Assembly (NCBI RefSeq): GCF_020515695.1
Contig: NZ_JAIWJA010000002.1
Coordinates: 806,001 to 870,000 of the forward strand
Reading direction: 5' to 3'
Origin: Pseudomonas sp. MWU16-30317
GTDB lineage: Bacteria > Pseudomonadota > Gammaproteobacteria > Pseudomonadales > Pseudomonadaceae
DNA length: 64,000 bases
The translations under genes and the position numbers were made by a program. The notes under the pieces were generated by a model. It was not told where the DNA came from. It saw only the letters and a program-made list of their open reading frames with translations, and did no database searches. Shown here in pieces: positions 16,825-26,806 of the stretch. The first letter of the stretch is position 1. Every line of letters starts with the position of its first letter.

Positions 16825-17745
16825 TCAGCGCGGTTGGCTTTCGCGGAGGGTGATCTGCTGGCAGAGGTCGACGATCTGTTCGCGCATCCAGCGGTTGGCC
16901 GGGTCCTGGTCGGTACTCTCATGCCAGTACAAATGAGTTTCGACCAGGGGCACCTGATCCACGGGCAGGCTGACGTAGTGCAGTTCGTGCCGGCGGGCGA
17001 AGCGTTCGGGCACGGTCATGAGCATGTCGCTCTGCTGCAGCACTTGCGAGGCCATCATGTAGTGCTGCGAGCGCAACGCGATCTTGCGTTGCAGCCCTAT
17101 ACGGCCAAGCGCCAGATCGACGTGGCCCAGGCCGTTGCGGCGGCTGGAAATATGAATGTGGGGCTGGGTCAGATAGTCGTCCAGGCTCAGCTCCCGCCGC
17201 GCGAAGGGATGACCAGTGCGCATGGCGCAAACGTAACGATCGGCCAGCAGCTTGACGTGGCGCACCTGCGGGTCGCTGTTAAGGGGGGCGTCAACGGCAA
17301 AATCCAGATGCCCGGCGGCGAGCTCCTTGGTTGTCTCGCGGCGCTTGCACAAGAAACTCTCGATGACCACGGCCGGCGCCAGGCGTCGCAGGCGCTGGAA
17401 CAAGGGCGGCAGGATCACCGCTTCGGTCAGGTCGGTCATGCTGATGCGGAAGGTCTTGCTGGCCTGGGCCGGGTTGAAGATGCGGCTCTCCTGCACCGAT
17501 ACACGCAACAGCGCCAAGGCGTTGCGCACCGGATTGATGATGTTTTGCGCCATGGGCGTCGGCACCATGCCTTGGGCGGTGCGCACGAACAGCGGATCCT
17601 TGAAGGTATCGCGCAGTCGCGCCAGAGCGTTGGACACGGCCGGCTGGGTAATGCCGACGATCTGACCGGCGCGGGTCAGGTTGGCTTCGGTGTAAATGGC
17701 ATCGAAGACGATGAACAGATTGAGGTCGACCTTGCTGAGGTTCAT
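16825..17745 (-). CDS. LysR-family transcriptional regulator
   Basis: 306 residues of the NodD/PcaQ-like type. The HTH is at residues 1-65 (LSKVDLNLFIVFDAIYTEAN, GITQPAVSNALARLRDTFKDPLFVR), followed by a type 2 periplasmic-binding-like effector domain. It is divergent from an acyl-CoA dehydrogenase gene (start 163 bases away), which it probably regulates. Its 3' end abuts the enhancer sites of the Crc-decoy sRNA. No operator could be assigned with confidence, but LysR T-N11-A motifs would be expected in 17746-17907. Confidence 0.88.
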   Translation of the reverse strand: MNLSKVDLNLFIVFDAIYTEANLTRAGQIVGITQPAVSNALARLRDTFKDPLFVRTAQGMVPTPMAQNIINPVRNALALLRVSVQESRIFNPAQASKTFRISMTDLTEAVILPPLFQRLRRLAPAVVIESFLCKRRETTKELAAGHLDFAVDAPLNSDPQVRHVKLLADRYVCAMRTGHPFARRELSLDDYLTQPHIHISSRRNGLGHVDLALGRIGLQRKIALRSQHYMMASQVLQQSDMLMTVPERFARRHELHYVSLPVDQVPLVETHLYWHESTDQDPANRWMREQIVDLCQQITLRESQPR

Positions 17746-17907
17746 GTGCTCACTCTCTTATTGTTGTGTTCCGGGCCTGCGGGGCGGCGCCGGTAGGATC
17801 CGATCATATATGGCTTATGAATGGTAATACACGCCGAGAATAGGTTGGATTGATCGGGAACGGCGTTTTAACCTCGAATGCTCTCCTTAGCCGATCGGGT
17901 CACTGCC

Positions 17908-19125
17908 ATGGATTTCGCCTACTCCCCTAAGGTTCTGGATCTGTGTGAAAAGGTCTCGGCGTTCATGCGGGCCCATGTCTACCCGGCTGAGACCACCTTC
18001 GTCCAGCAGGTCAATGAGGGAGATCGCTGGCAGCCGACGGCGGTGATCGAAGCGCTCAAGGTCCAAGCCCGCGCTGAGGGGCTCTGGAACCTGTTCCTGC
18101 CCGATTCCGAGTACGGCGCGGGGCTGAGCAACCTGGAGTACGCCCCCTTGGCCGAGATCATGGGCCGCTCGTTGCTGGGGCCGGAGCCCTTCAATTGTTC
18201 AGCGCCGGATACCGGCAATATGGAAGTGCTGGTCCGTTATGGCAGTGCCGAACAGCGCCAACGCTGGCTGGAGCCGTTGCTGCGGGGCGAGATACGCTCC
18301 GCCTTCGCCATGACCGAGCCGCAGGTCGCCTCCAGCGATGCCACCAACATGCAAGCCACGGCAACGCGCGTCGGCGATCAGTGGCGGCTGGACGGCCGTA
18401 AATGGTGGACGTCTGGGGCCTGCGATCCGCGCTGCAAAGTCCTGATCTTCATGGGCTTGAGCGATCCGGATGGCCCTCGCCACCAACAGCATTCGATGAT
18501 TCTGGTGCCCATGGATACCCCTGGGGTCAAGGTGCTGCGGCCCCTGACGGTATTCGGCTACGACGACGCTCCGCATGGCCATGCCGAGGTGCTGTTCGAC
18601 GACGTTCGCGTGCCTTTCGAAAACGTGCTGTTGGGCCCCGGTCGAGGTTTCGAGATCGCCCAGGGTCGATTGGGGCCGGGCCGTATTCACCATTGCATGC
18701 GTTCGGTAGGCATGGCGGAGCGTGCGTTGCAGCTGATGTGCGAACGCGCCAATGAGCGGCATGCTTTCGGTCGGCCGCTAGGGCTGTTGGGCGGTAATCT
18801 GGAGCGCATTGCCGACTCGCGAATGGAGATCGACATGGCACGGCTATTGACGCTCAAGGCCGCCTACATGATGGACACCGCGGGCAACAAGGTGGCGCGC
18901 AGTGAGATCGCACAGATCAAGGTCGTGGCGCCCAACGTTGCGTTGCGGGTGATCGACCGCGCCATCCAGATACACGGCGGCGCGGGCGTCAGTGGCGATA
19001 CACCACTTGCCTATATGTACGCGATGCAGCGCACGCTGCGGCTGGCCGATGGCCCCGACGAGGTACACCGCACCGCCGTTGGCAAGTACGAGCTCGGTGC
19101 CTGGCGGTCAGGCCGCGAACGCTGA
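17908..19125 (+). CDS. Acyl-CoA dehydrogenase (ACAD10/11-like)
   Basis: A 405-residue flavoprotein that would oxidise acyl-CoA to the 2,3-enoyl-CoA. The FAD-contact motif [15 protein letters not shown], the nearby [11 protein letters not shown], and the C-terminal [20 protein letters not shown] are diagnostic; the longer C-terminal half resembles ACAD10/11 members. The start [16 protein letters not shown] was chosen over an ATG 30 bases upstream; neither has a strong ribosome site. It is a single gene, divergent from a LysR regulator, and convergent with exonuclease III (5-base gap). Substrate unknown, but ACAD11-like enzymes prefer long or hydroxylated chains. Confidence 0.9.
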   Translation: MDFAYSPKVLDLCEKVSAFMRAHVYPAETTFVQQVNEGDRWQPTAVIEALKVQARAEGLWNLFLPDSEYGAGLSNLEYAPLAEIMGRSLLGPEPFNCSAPDTGNMEVLVRYGSAEQRQRWLEPLLRGEIRSAFAMTEPQVASSDATNMQATATRVGDQWRLDGRKWWTSGACDPRCKVLIFMGLSDPDGPRHQQHSMILVPMDTPGVKVLRPLTVFGYDDAPHGHAEVLFDDVRVPFENVLLGPGRGFEIAQGRLGPGRIHHCMRSVGMAERALQLMCERANERHAFGRPLGLLGGNLERIADSRMEIDMARLLTLKAAYMMDTAGNKVARSEIAQIKVVAPNVALRVIDRAIQIHGGAGVSGDTPLAYMYAMQRTLRLADGPDEVHRTAVGKYELGAWRSGRER

Positions 19126-19130
19126 GGGTT

Positions 19131-19943
19131 TCAGCCAAGTTCGAGCCAGATCGGCGCATGATCCGAGGGTTTTTCCATACCGCGCAAATCGTAGTCGACC
19201 CCGGCTTCCTTGATCCGCGACAGCAGCGCCGTGGAGGTCAGGATCACATCGATGCGCAAGCCGCGCTTGGGCTCGTCCTCGAAACCGCGGCTGCGATAAT
19301 CGAACCAACTGAAACGATCGACGACTTCCGGATGCAAGTGGCGGAAACTGTCGGTCAAGCCCCAGCCCTTGAGGGTCGCCAGCCACTCTCGCTCTTCGGG
19401 TAGGAAGCTGCATTTGCCGGTCTTCAGCCAGCGCTTGGCGTTATCGGGGCCGATGCCGATGTCGCAGTCTTCGGGAGAAATGTTGATGTCGCCCATCACT
19501 ACCACTGGCTGATCCTGCTTGAAGCGGCTGGTCAGGAGTGTTTGAAGGTCGGCGTAGAAGCGCTGCTTGGCCGGAAACTTGGTGGGATGGTCGCGGCTTT
19601 CGCCTTGAGGGAAGTAGCCGTTCATGATGGTCACTGGCTGGCCCTCGGCATCGCTATAGGTGCCCCAGATAAAGCGGCGCTGGGCATCCTCGTCATCACC
19701 CTCGAAACCCTTGTGCAGCGACAACGGTGGCTTGCGCGAGAGCAGGGCAACACCGTAATGACCCTTTTGCCCGTGAAACTCCACGTGATAGCCCAATGCC
19801 TGAACTTCGGCCAAAGGGAACTGCTCGTCCGAGACCTTGGTTTCCTGCAGGCCAATGACATCGGGCTGATGCTTGTCGATCAGCGCAGCCAGTTGATGGG
19901 GACGTGCGCGCAGGCCGTTGATGTTGAACGAGACGATTTTCAT
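19131..19943 (-). CDS. xthA: Exodeoxyribonuclease III
   Basis: A 270-residue AP endonuclease/3'-5' exonuclease of the EEP fold, for base-excision repair. It starts [18 protein letters not shown], has the metal-binding glutamate in [14 protein letters not shown], the catalytic [16 protein letters not shown] block and the final [10 protein letters not shown] (catalytic D-H). Length matches E. coli ExoIII. The upstream reading-frame extension adds 39 residues without similarity. It is separated by 143 bases from divergent tamA. Confidence 0.96.
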   Translation of the reverse strand: MKIVSFNINGLRARPHQLAALIDKHQPDVIGLQETKVSDEQFPLAEVQALGYHVEFHGQKGHYGVALLSRKPPLSLHKGFEGDDEDAQRRFIWGTYSDAEGQPVTIMNGYFPQGESRDHPTKFPAKQRFYADLQTLLTSRFKQDQPVVVMGDINISPEDCDIGIGPDNAKRWLKTGKCSFLPEEREWLATLKGWGLTDSFRHLHPEVVDRFSWFDYRSRGFEDEPKRGLRIDVILTSTALLSRIKEAGVDYDLRGMEKPSDHAPIWLELG

Positions 19944-20086
19944 GAAGCCGCAGTCCTGGCAAAAGGCTGATGCTAACGGACCTTCAAGCCGCAGGCCAGC
20001 GCTGTGACAAGTGCCTGGCTGGTAACCGAATGTTTCGAAACAGTACGCACTCGGTGACAAGCTTTTGACGTGGTAGCATCTGCTCC

Positions 20087-21817
20087 ATGAAGTTTCCAGG
20101 ACGTTTCACCAGCAGCCTCATGCTGCTGTTCATCAGTGCTGCCGCGCAGGCGCAAAGCGAGTTGCAGGTTCGGGTCAAACCCGCCAATGCCGCCCTCAAG
20201 GCTAATATCGAGGGCTACATCGGCGCCCTTGGCGACCGTGACGAGCAGGCCCTGCTGCGGTTTCGCCGCGGTGCCGAGGAGCAGGCACGCAAGGCGGCAC
20301 AGGCGTTGGGCTATTACCAGGCGCATATCGACAGTGAGGTCAACGCGGGCAAAAATCCGACGTTGGTTCTGAACGTCGAGCCCGGCGAACCCATTCACCT
20401 GCGCAATGTGGTGATTCGGGTCGATGGCCCGGCGAGCCAGTTGACAGCTTTCAAGTTGCCTTCCGGCCCCTTGCTGCGTGAGGGCGCGGTGCTCAACCAC
20501 GGCCACTACGACGACGCCAAGCGGCTGATCCAGAACCAGGCATCGCGCTACGGTTTCTTCCAGGGGCGCTTCGTGCAACAGCGTCTGGCCATCGACCCTA
20601 AAGCGGGTGTGGCCGACATCGAGCTGGTCTACGACAGCGGCCCGCGCTTTACCCTGGGCAAGGTGCATTTCAGTGGCGACACGCCGTTCGACGATGATCT
20701 GCTGCAGCGTATGGTGCCGTTCAAGGAAAACACCCCTTACGATTCCGAACTGATCGCCGAGCTCAGCCAGGCGCTGCAATCGAGCGGTTACTTCGAAGGC
20801 GTGCGCGTCGATGCCACGCCCAGCAGCACCGCCGGTAACGCAGTGATTCCGGTGGATGTCGATCTGCAAACGCGCAAGCCGCGGACCATGGGCCTCGGGC
20901 TGGGTTACTCGACAGACGTGGGGCCGCGCGGCAAGGCCAACTGGACGCGACATTGGGTCAATGCCGAAGGCCACAGCTACGGGTTCGAGTCGGAAATTTC
21001 CGCACCCAAGCAGAATATCGGTCTGTGGTACGACGTGCCGCTCGACCCGCCCCTGACCGATAAACTGCGCTTCGCCGGCGGTTATCAGTATGAAGAGCTG
21101 GCCAATACCGACACCATCAGCAAGCTGCTCACCGTCGGGCCGGAATGGCACAGCAAATTGCCCAGCGGCTGGCAGCGGGTCATTTCCCTGAAATGGCAGC
21201 GTGAGGAATACCGCCTGGGCAGTGACTCGGGGCTGAGCAATCTGGTGATGCCGGGCATCAGCTACAGCTATTTGCGCAGCGACAACCGTGTCGATCCACA
21301 CAATGGCTATCGTTTGCAGTTCGATGCTCAGGTGGCCAAGGAAGGCCTGCTGTCCGATACCAACCTCGTACATGGCGATATGACCCTCAAGGGCCTGACC
21401 ACGCTGTGGCAGAACCACCGTTTCCTCGGTCGTCTGCAAGTAGGCGGCAGTGCCACCAACGGTTACCAGTCGATCCCGCCGTCGCTGCGCTTCTTTGCCG
21501 GTGGCGATCAGAGCGTGCGCGGTTACGACTACCAGAGCCTGTCCCCGGAGAACGAACAGGGCGACAAGATCGGCGGTCGCTACATGATCGCCGGCAGCCT
21601 TGAGTATCAATATTCGATTGCCGAGAAGTGGCGCATTGCGACCTTCATCGACCAAGGTAGCTCGTTCAACAATCTGGATCTGCCCAGCCTCAAGACCGGT
21701 GTCGGTATCGGCGTGCGTTGGGTGTCGCCGGTGGGGCCGATCCGTATCGATCTGGCCCACGCGCTGGATGATCCCGGCGGTATTCGCCTGCACTTTTCCA
21801 TGGGTCCCGAACTATGA
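20087..21817 (+). CDS. tamA: TamA, outer-membrane Omp85-family assembly protein
   Basis: 576 residues with a cleavable signal peptide (about 1-22, ending in AAAQAQ). POTRA domains follow (about residues 25-265, for example [22 protein letters not shown]), and then a C-terminal 16-strand Omp85 barrel ending in [20 protein letters not shown] and FSMGPEL. The conserved barrel motif [17 protein letters not shown] is the loop-6 VRGY signature. It forms the translocation and assembly module with TamB and helps insert some outer-membrane proteins and move lipids. tamB starts 10 bases downstream. Confidence 0.96.
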   Translation: MKFPGRFTSSLMLLFISAAAQAQSELQVRVKPANAALKANIEGYIGALGDRDEQALLRFRRGAEEQARKAAQALGYYQAHIDSEVNAGKNPTLVLNVEPGEPIHLRNVVIRVDGPASQLTAFKLPSGPLLREGAVLNHGHYDDAKRLIQNQASRYGFFQGRFVQQRLAIDPKAGVADIELVYDSGPRFTLGKVHFSGDTPFDDDLLQRMVPFKENTPYDSELIAELSQALQSSGYFEGVRVDATPSSTAGNAVIPVDVDLQTRKPRTMGLGLGYSTDVGPRGKANWTRHWVNAEGHSYGFESEISAPKQNIGLWYDVPLDPPLTDKLRFAGGYQYEELANTDTISKLLTVGPEWHSKLPSGWQRVISLKWQREEYRLGSDSGLSNLVMPGISYSYLRSDNRVDPHNGYRLQFDAQVAKEGLLSDTNLVHGDMTLKGLTTLWQNHRFLGRLQVGGSATNGYQSIPPSLRFFAGGDQSVRGYDYQSLSPENEQGDKIGGRYMIAGSLEYQYSIAEKWRIATFIDQGSSFNNLDLPSLKTGVGIGVRWVSPVGPIRIDLAHALDDPGGIRLHFSMGPEL

Positions 21818-21827
21818 GATTTGTACT

Positions 21828-24800
21828 GTGAGCCGAGCGGTAAAACGGACTTTGCTGGCCTTGGCCGCACTGGTAGTCCTGATCCTTCTGGTAATGACGG
21901 CGGGCTTGAGCCTGTTGGCGACCGAGTCAGGCAGCCGCTGGGTGCTGGCGCGGGTCCCGGGCCTGACGCTGGACAACTTCAACGGTCGGCTGGCTGGTGC
22001 CTGGCGCGCCGATCGGCTGGCATGGGAACAGCCTGGCCAGCAGGTGCAATTGCTCGACGTCGATTTTGCCTGGTCCCCCACTTGCCTGCTGCGCATGACC
22101 CTGTGCCTGGATCGCGTGCACGTGGAGAAGGTCATGCTGCAGTTCGCCTCAAGCACCGGTGCCGAAAGCAGTAACGAGCCTGTGCAACTGCCCGATGTGA
22201 AATTGCCGGTCAGTCTGGAACTGGGCGATATCCAGATCGGCAGCGTGCAACTGGACGGCGCCGATCAGGTCCAGAATCTGCAACTGGCAGCCCACTGGGA
22301 CGCCCAGGGATTACAGATCGACAGCCTCAAGGCCCAACGCGATGCCATCGCGCTCGACCTGCACGGGCAGCTGCAGCCGGGCAGCCAGTGGCCCCTGACG
22401 GTGGACGGCACGGTGCAACTCCCTGCAGTGGATGGCAAGCCTTGGCAACTGGCGCTGAACGTCCAGGGCGACCTGCTGCAGACTTTGCAAATCAAGGGCC
22501 GCAGCAGTGGCTACCTGGATGCCGACGTCAGTGGCCAGCTGCAGCCGCTGGCCAGTCAATTGCCTGCTCGATTGCAGATCGCCAGTCATGTGTTCAAAGC
22601 GGGCGACGCTTTACCGGACACCCTGGTGCTCAACGGCTTGCAACTTGATGCCAAGGGTGACCTGCAGGCGGGTTATCAGATTGACGGCAGTGCCAGCCTG
22701 CCGGCCGAGCAGGGGCCTGTAGCGCTGCAACTGCGCGGCCGTGTCGACGCCAAGGGCGCTGATGTTGCCGGTTTGAGTCTGACGGCAAGCCCCGATCAAC
22801 GGTTAGCGGTCAGTGGCCACCTCGATTGGCAGCAGGGCCTGGCCGCCGATGCCAAGATCGAGTGGCAGGATTTCCCGTGGCATCGCCTGTATCCACAGGT
22901 GAGCGAACCTGCTGTCAGCCTGCAGCGCTTCACAGGCGAGGTGTCCTATCAAGATGGCAATTATCTGGGCAACTTCTCTTCGGCCCTCAAGGGACCTGCC
23001 GGGGATTTCACTGTGGTCAGCCCGTTCAGCGGCAACCTGCGCCAGGTCTTCTTGCCACAGCTGAGCGTGCAAGCCGGTCAAGGCAAGGCCGAGGGCCACC
23101 TCAATCTGCAGTTCGCTCAAGGCATCGGCTGGGACACGGCACTGGACTTGAGCGCGCTCGATCCGGCCTATTGGGTGGCGCAATTACCCGGCACCCTGGC
23201 CGGTCCGCTGCGCAGCAAAGGTCAATTCAACGATGGCCACTTGCAGGCTCAGGCTGACATCGACCTCAAGGGCCGTTTGCGCGGCCAACCGGCGGCATTG
23301 CAAGCCAAGGTCGAAGGGGCCGGCGAGCAGTGGACCCTCGGCGCGCTCGAGGTACGCCTGGGTGATAACAAGATCAACGGCAGCGCCAGTCTCCAGCAGC
23401 GCCTGGCCGGGCGCATTGACCTCGATCTCCCGCGCTTGGGGCAACTCTGGCCGGACGTGCAAGGGCGAATCAAAGGTCGCATCGACGTTGCAGGTACTCT
23501 GGCAGCCCCCCAAGGGCAAGTATCGCTGCAGGGCCAGCAGCTCGGTCAGGCCGACAACCATCTGCAGGCGCTCGATCTGCAAGCCCGCCTGGATGCCGCC
23601 CAACGGGCCAATCTGGAGTTCACCGCCAGTGGTATTGAAGCCGGCGATACGGCGCTCGGTACGTTGACCGCAAAAGGGCAGGGGACCCTGCAAAAACAGC
23701 AGTTGCAGCTTGACCTCAAAGGCCCGCAATTAGTGCTGGCGCTGGGCCTGGACGGCGGCCTGGATCGTGGCAATTGGCGCGGGCGCTTGGCCAGTGGTGA
23801 TATCCAGGCCGGTGGTCAGGACTGGCGCCTGCAAAACCCGGCGACCCTGCAGCGTTTGGCCAACGGCCAGATCGACTTCGGTGCGCATTGCTGGCTGTCC
23901 GGCAAAGCCAGCCTGTGCGGCGAAGACCAGCGCCTGGCCCCCGAGCCGCGTTTGCGTTATCACCTCAAGCAGTTCCCGCTCGACAGCCTGGCACAGTGGT
24001 TGCCCAAGGATCTTGGCTGGAATGGCCAGCTCAATGCCGATGTGCAACTCGATTTGCCTGCCAGTGGCCCCAAGGGCCGGGTCACGGTAGACGCCAGTGG
24101 CGGCACCTTGCGGATTCGCGACAACGGCCAGTGGCTTGATTTTCCATATCAAGCCTTGCGGCTGGACAGCAACCTGAGCCCGCGACGAGTGGATGCTCAG
24201 GTCAAATTCCAGGGCGGCAAGTTGGGTGATCTGCAACTTGATGCCCAGATCGACCCGGTGGCCAGGGACAAGCCGCTGTCGGGCAGCTTCAGCCTGCAAG
24301 GGCTTGATCTCTCGGTGGCGCGGCCTTTCGTGCCGATGGTCGAGCGGCTCAATGGGCACTTGCAGGGCAATGGTCGGCTCGGCGGTAGCCTGCTGGCGCC
24401 GCAGGTCAATGGCGAGGTCGATCTGCGCGATGGCGAAGTGGCTGGCGGGCAGCTACCGGTCAGCCTGCAGGCCTTGCAGTTGCAGGCGCGGATCGCCGGC
24501 GAAAGCGTGCAGCTGAACGGTAACTGGAAGAGCGGCGACAAGGGGCAAGGCAGCCTGGGTGGAACCATCGACTGGGCCCAAGGGTTGGCGGTGAACGTCG
24601 ATCTCAAGGGCACCGGCCTGCCAGTAACGGTGGAGCCTTATGCGACTCTCGAAGTCACGCCGGCGCTCAACGTGCATATGAGTGGCGGTCGCCTGGCGGT
24701 TTCGGGCAACGTCGCCATTCCCAAGGGCAGTATCCTGGTACGCGAGTTGCCACCCTCAACGGTCAAGGTGTCGGACGATGCGATCATAGTCGGCACTCAG

Positions 24801-25514
24801 ACGGAGGAGGGCAAGGCGCCCCTGGCGATCGCCATGGATATCAATGTCGATGTCGGTCAGGACAAACTCACCTTCAATGGTTTCGGCCTCAGCGCCAACC
24901 TGGTCGGGCGCGTGCACATCGGCGACAACCTCGACACCCGCGGTGAGCTCAACCTCAAGGATGGCCGTTATGCTGCCTATGGCCAACGCCTGACCATCCG
25001 CCGGGCCCGGTTGTTCTTTGCCGGGCCTCTCGATCAGCCCTATCTGGACATCGAGGCGATCCGTCAGGTCGATGATGTGATTGCTGGCATTCGCTTGACC
25101 GGCAGTGCCGAGCAGCCCACCAGTGAAGTCTTCGCGGAACCGGCGATGAGTCAGGAGCAGGCGTTGTCCTATCTGGTACTGGGTCGGCCCCTGAGCACCA
25201 CGGGTGAAGATAACAACTTGCTGGCGCAAGCGGCGCTGGGCCTGGGGCTGGCGGGCAGTTCGTCATTGACGGGGTCGGTGGCCAAGGACCTGGGTATCCA
25301 GGATTTCCAGCTCGACACTACCGGCAGCGGCACCACCACCAACGTCGTGGCCAGCGGCAAGATCACCGATAAGCTCAGCTTGCGCTATGGGGTGGGTGTT
25401 TTCGAACCGGCCAACACCATCGCGTTGCGCTACCTGTTGAGCAAGAAGGTCTATCTGGAGGTGGCCAGCGGCGTGGCCAGCTCGTTGGACATTTTCTACA
25501 AACGCGATTTCTAG
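21828..25514 (+). CDS. tamB: TamB, inner-membrane-anchored periplasm-spanning assembly protein
   Basis: 1228 residues from a GTG start at 21828. This start follows the tamA stop by 10 bases and places the N-terminal membrane anchor (LLALAALVVLILLVMTAGLS) directly at the beginning; a longer in-frame extension would overlap tamA by over 200 bases. The bulk is repetitive beta-strand sequence typical of the AsmA/TamB beta-taco groove, rich in Q, L, D and G. The C-terminal DUF490 domain ends in FYKRDF, the usual terminus. It partners TamA across the periplasm; TamB-like proteins are now also linked to phospholipid transport. Confidence 0.95.
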   Translation: MSRAVKRTLLALAALVVLILLVMTAGLSLLATESGSRWVLARVPGLTLDNFNGRLAGAWRADRLAWEQPGQQVQLLDVDFAWSPTCLLRMTLCLDRVHVEKVMLQFASSTGAESSNEPVQLPDVKLPVSLELGDIQIGSVQLDGADQVQNLQLAAHWDAQGLQIDSLKAQRDAIALDLHGQLQPGSQWPLTVDGTVQLPAVDGKPWQLALNVQGDLLQTLQIKGRSSGYLDADVSGQLQPLASQLPARLQIASHVFKAGDALPDTLVLNGLQLDAKGDLQAGYQIDGSASLPAEQGPVALQLRGRVDAKGADVAGLSLTASPDQRLAVSGHLDWQQGLAADAKIEWQDFPWHRLYPQVSEPAVSLQRFTGEVSYQDGNYLGNFSSALKGPAGDFTVVSPFSGNLRQVFLPQLSVQAGQGKAEGHLNLQFAQGIGWDTALDLSALDPAYWVAQLPGTLAGPLRSKGQFNDGHLQAQADIDLKGRLRGQPAALQAKVEGAGEQWTLGALEVRLGDNKINGSASLQQRLAGRIDLDLPRLGQLWPDVQGRIKGRIDVAGTLAAPQGQVSLQGQQLGQADNHLQALDLQARLDAAQRANLEFTASGIEAGDTALGTLTAKGQGTLQKQQLQLDLKGPQLVLALGLDGGLDRGNWRGRLASGDIQAGGQDWRLQNPATLQRLANGQIDFGAHCWLSGKASLCGEDQRLAPEPRLRYHLKQFPLDSLAQWLPKDLGWNGQLNADVQLDLPASGPKGRVTVDASGGTLRIRDNGQWLDFPYQALRLDSNLSPRRVDAQVKFQGGKLGDLQLDAQIDPVARDKPLSGSFSLQGLDLSVARPFVPMVERLNGHLQGNGRLGGSLLAPQVNGEVDLRDGEVAGGQLPVSLQALQLQARIAGESVQLNGNWKSGDKGQGSLGGTIDWAQGLAVNVDLKGTGLPVTVEPYATLEVTPALNVHMSGGRLAVSGNVAIPKGSILVRELPPSTVKVSDDAIIVGTQTEEGKAPLAIAMDINVDVGQDKLTFNGFGLSANLVGRVHIGDNLDTRGELNLKDGRYAAYGQRLTIRRARLFFAGPLDQPYLDIEAIRQVDDVIAGIRLTGSAEQPTSEVFAEPAMSQEQALSYLVLGRPLSTTGEDNNLLAQAALGLGLAGSSSLTGSVAKDLGIQDFQLDTTGSGTTTNVVASGKITDKLSLRYGVGVFEPANTIALRYLLSKKVYLEVASGVASSLDIFYKRDF

Positions 25515-25565
25515 CGTCACGCCCGTGTGCCTGAAGCGCTGCTGGGCAGCGCTCCAGGCGCGGCA

Positions 25566-25946
25566 TTATCTGGTCACGGTATCCATGCGACGAATGTTGC
25601 CGATCTGGCGCAGGCTCAGCCCGTATTTGTCGGCCAGCGCTGTGCGCGAGCATCCGCGCATGCTGTCTTCATGGATCTGCTGATTGCGAAGTTGACGGGC
25701 GAAATGATCGGCCTTGGGGATTTCCAGCGAGGCACCGGCGAAGCGGTTGATCAGCGCGCGCAACGATTTGGGCGGTAGCGATTTGGCCAGCTTGGTGCGT
25801 TCGGCGTGCTTGGGGATGTACTTGGGGCGCCCGCCGAACAGCCGGGTAAGGCGGTAGGCCTGTTCGACACCGAGGCAATCCACCAAGGCTTGCAGGGACT
25901 TCGGCAGGTGAGTGACGTCGATACGTTTCAAGTCTTCGATGTTCAT
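25566..25946 (-). CDS. Mor-family (phage Mu middle-operon regulator-like) DNA-binding protein
   Basis: 126 residues starting MNIEDLKRIDVTHLPKSLQA, following a GGAAG ribosome site. The N-terminal part has helices like the Mor dimerisation domain (LQALVDCLGVEQAYRLTRLFGG, G-R-P-K-Y-I-P). The C-terminal part is a HTH (SMRGCSRTALADKYGLSLRQ, residues 95-114) like that of Mu Mor/C activators. There is no other Mu-like gene in the window, so this is a lone, possibly domesticated regulator. Its target is unknown. It is convergent with tamB (51-base gap). Confidence 0.7.
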   Translation of the reverse strand: MNIEDLKRIDVTHLPKSLQALVDCLGVEQAYRLTRLFGGRPKYIPKHAERTKLAKSLPPKSLRALINRFAGASLEIPKADHFARQLRNQQIHEDSMRGCSRTALADKYGLSLRQIGNIRRMDTVTR

Positions 25947-26222
25947 GGGACTTCCTTGTACAGCAGCAGAAAAATGAAAGTTGAGTCTTGGGCAAGACGC
26001 ATTCTTTCCCAGCACTGCAGCTGGCTCTAGGTAACAAGGTCGTCGTATAGCGGGGATGTTTCTGATTGATCTGTAGGGGATTTTCCTTGGCGCTGTAGGG
26101 CGAATCTGCAGCAGTCGGCTCGACACCACTGAATGCCTGCAACCCGCGCCGAATGGGCTGCGCAGCCTAACGGAATGGCGGCATCTAGCAAAGTCTTGTG
26201 ACATTCCCGTCGCCGATCTGGC
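25947..26222. other. Intergenic stretch without a recognisable gene
   Basis: About 275 bases between the Mor-like gene start and the terminator of the Gly-rich lipoprotein gene, both on the minus strand. It should hold the promoter of the Mor-like gene. I found no RNA gene, repeat or credible small reading frame here. Confidence 0.5.
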
Positions 26223-26255
26223 AAAAAAAACGGCGGGCTCATCAGGAGCCCGCCG
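26223..26255 (-). terminator. Rho-independent terminator of the Gly-rich lipoprotein gene
   Basis: Arms CGGCGGGCTC and GAGCCCGCCG (26231-26240, 26246-26255) with a 5-base loop, followed on the minus strand by eight T (26223-26230). It begins 10 bases after the stop codon. Confidence 0.85.
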
Positions 26256-26264
26256 TCTTGGTTT

Positions 26265-26450
26265 TTATCGTCCCTGGAAACCTGGGCCGCCGCCAGGTCC
26301 GTGGCCGCCGCCACCACCGCCGCCGCCATAGCCGCCACCGCCACCACCGCCGTGACCGCCACCACCACCGCCTGGTGGCATGAATATCCAGCACCCACTC
26401 AACGTGAGGGTCAGTAGAATAGGAATCAACATTGTGATTCGACGAAGCAT
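26265..26450 (-). CDS. Small glycine-rich lipoprotein
   Basis: 61 residues. A GAGGA ribosome site sits 7 bases before the ATG. The N-terminus MLRRITMLIPILLTLTLSGC is a signal peptide with lipobox LSGC. The mature part is almost only glycine with His and Tyr (about 35 residues, PPGGGGGGHGGGG type repeats). Such Gly-rich tails occur in small envelope lipoproteins of unknown role. The gene has its own terminator and a divergent small membrane-protein gene upstream. Confidence 0.75.
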   Translation of the reverse strand: MLRRITMLIPILLTLTLSGCWIFMPPGGGGGGHGGGGGGGYGGGGGGGGHGPGGGPGFQGR

Positions 26451-26605
26451 CTGCAAGTCCTCATGTTCGTAAAGGCGCCTGTGCCAAATCGGCTTCCGGC
26501 GCTGTAACATGTGACCGCATAATCGCCTTGGCATCCCGCGCACTGGGTATGCAGTTGGTGAGAGGGTTGATACAGACTCGATACAAACGCAATCAGGAAC
26601 CGGCA

Positions 26606-26797
26606 ATGACTCAGTCCCAACGCATCAAATACTCCCTGCTGATCGCCGTGGCCACGCTGGCCATCATGCTCGGGTTGTCCTATCTGCAAGCCCATGGCGT
26701 GATCACTGAAAAGGCCTTTCAGTACCTCGCCATGGGTGTTGCCGTGGTGGTCGTGATCATCAATGGGGTCATGCGCCGCAAAGTCATTCGTTCCTGA
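26606..26797 (+). CDS. Small membrane protein with two predicted helices
   Basis: 63 residues starting MTQSQRIKYSLLIAVATLAI, then a second hydrophobic segment (YLAMGVAVVVVIINGVM) and a basic tail (RRKVIRS). The ATG follows an AGGAA site. It is an inner-membrane protein of unknown function, divergent from the Gly-rich lipoprotein gene and convergent with the Fur-like gene (9-base gap). I do not recognise a named family. Confidence 0.65.
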   Translation: MTQSQRIKYSLLIAVATLAIMLGLSYLQAHGVITEKAFQYLAMGVAVVVVIINGVMRRKVIRS

Positions 26798-26806
26798 GAC
26801 GGCCGT

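Noticed and set aside
19973..21793. 606-codon minus-strand reading frame opposite tamA
   Set aside because: tamA has a signal peptide, POTRA domains and barrel on the plus strand. The antisense frame has no recognisable feature.
25566..26797. Remnant prophage around the Mor-like gene
   Set aside because: No integrase, transposase, capsid or lysis gene, and no attachment-site repeat seen. One Mor-like gene is not enough.
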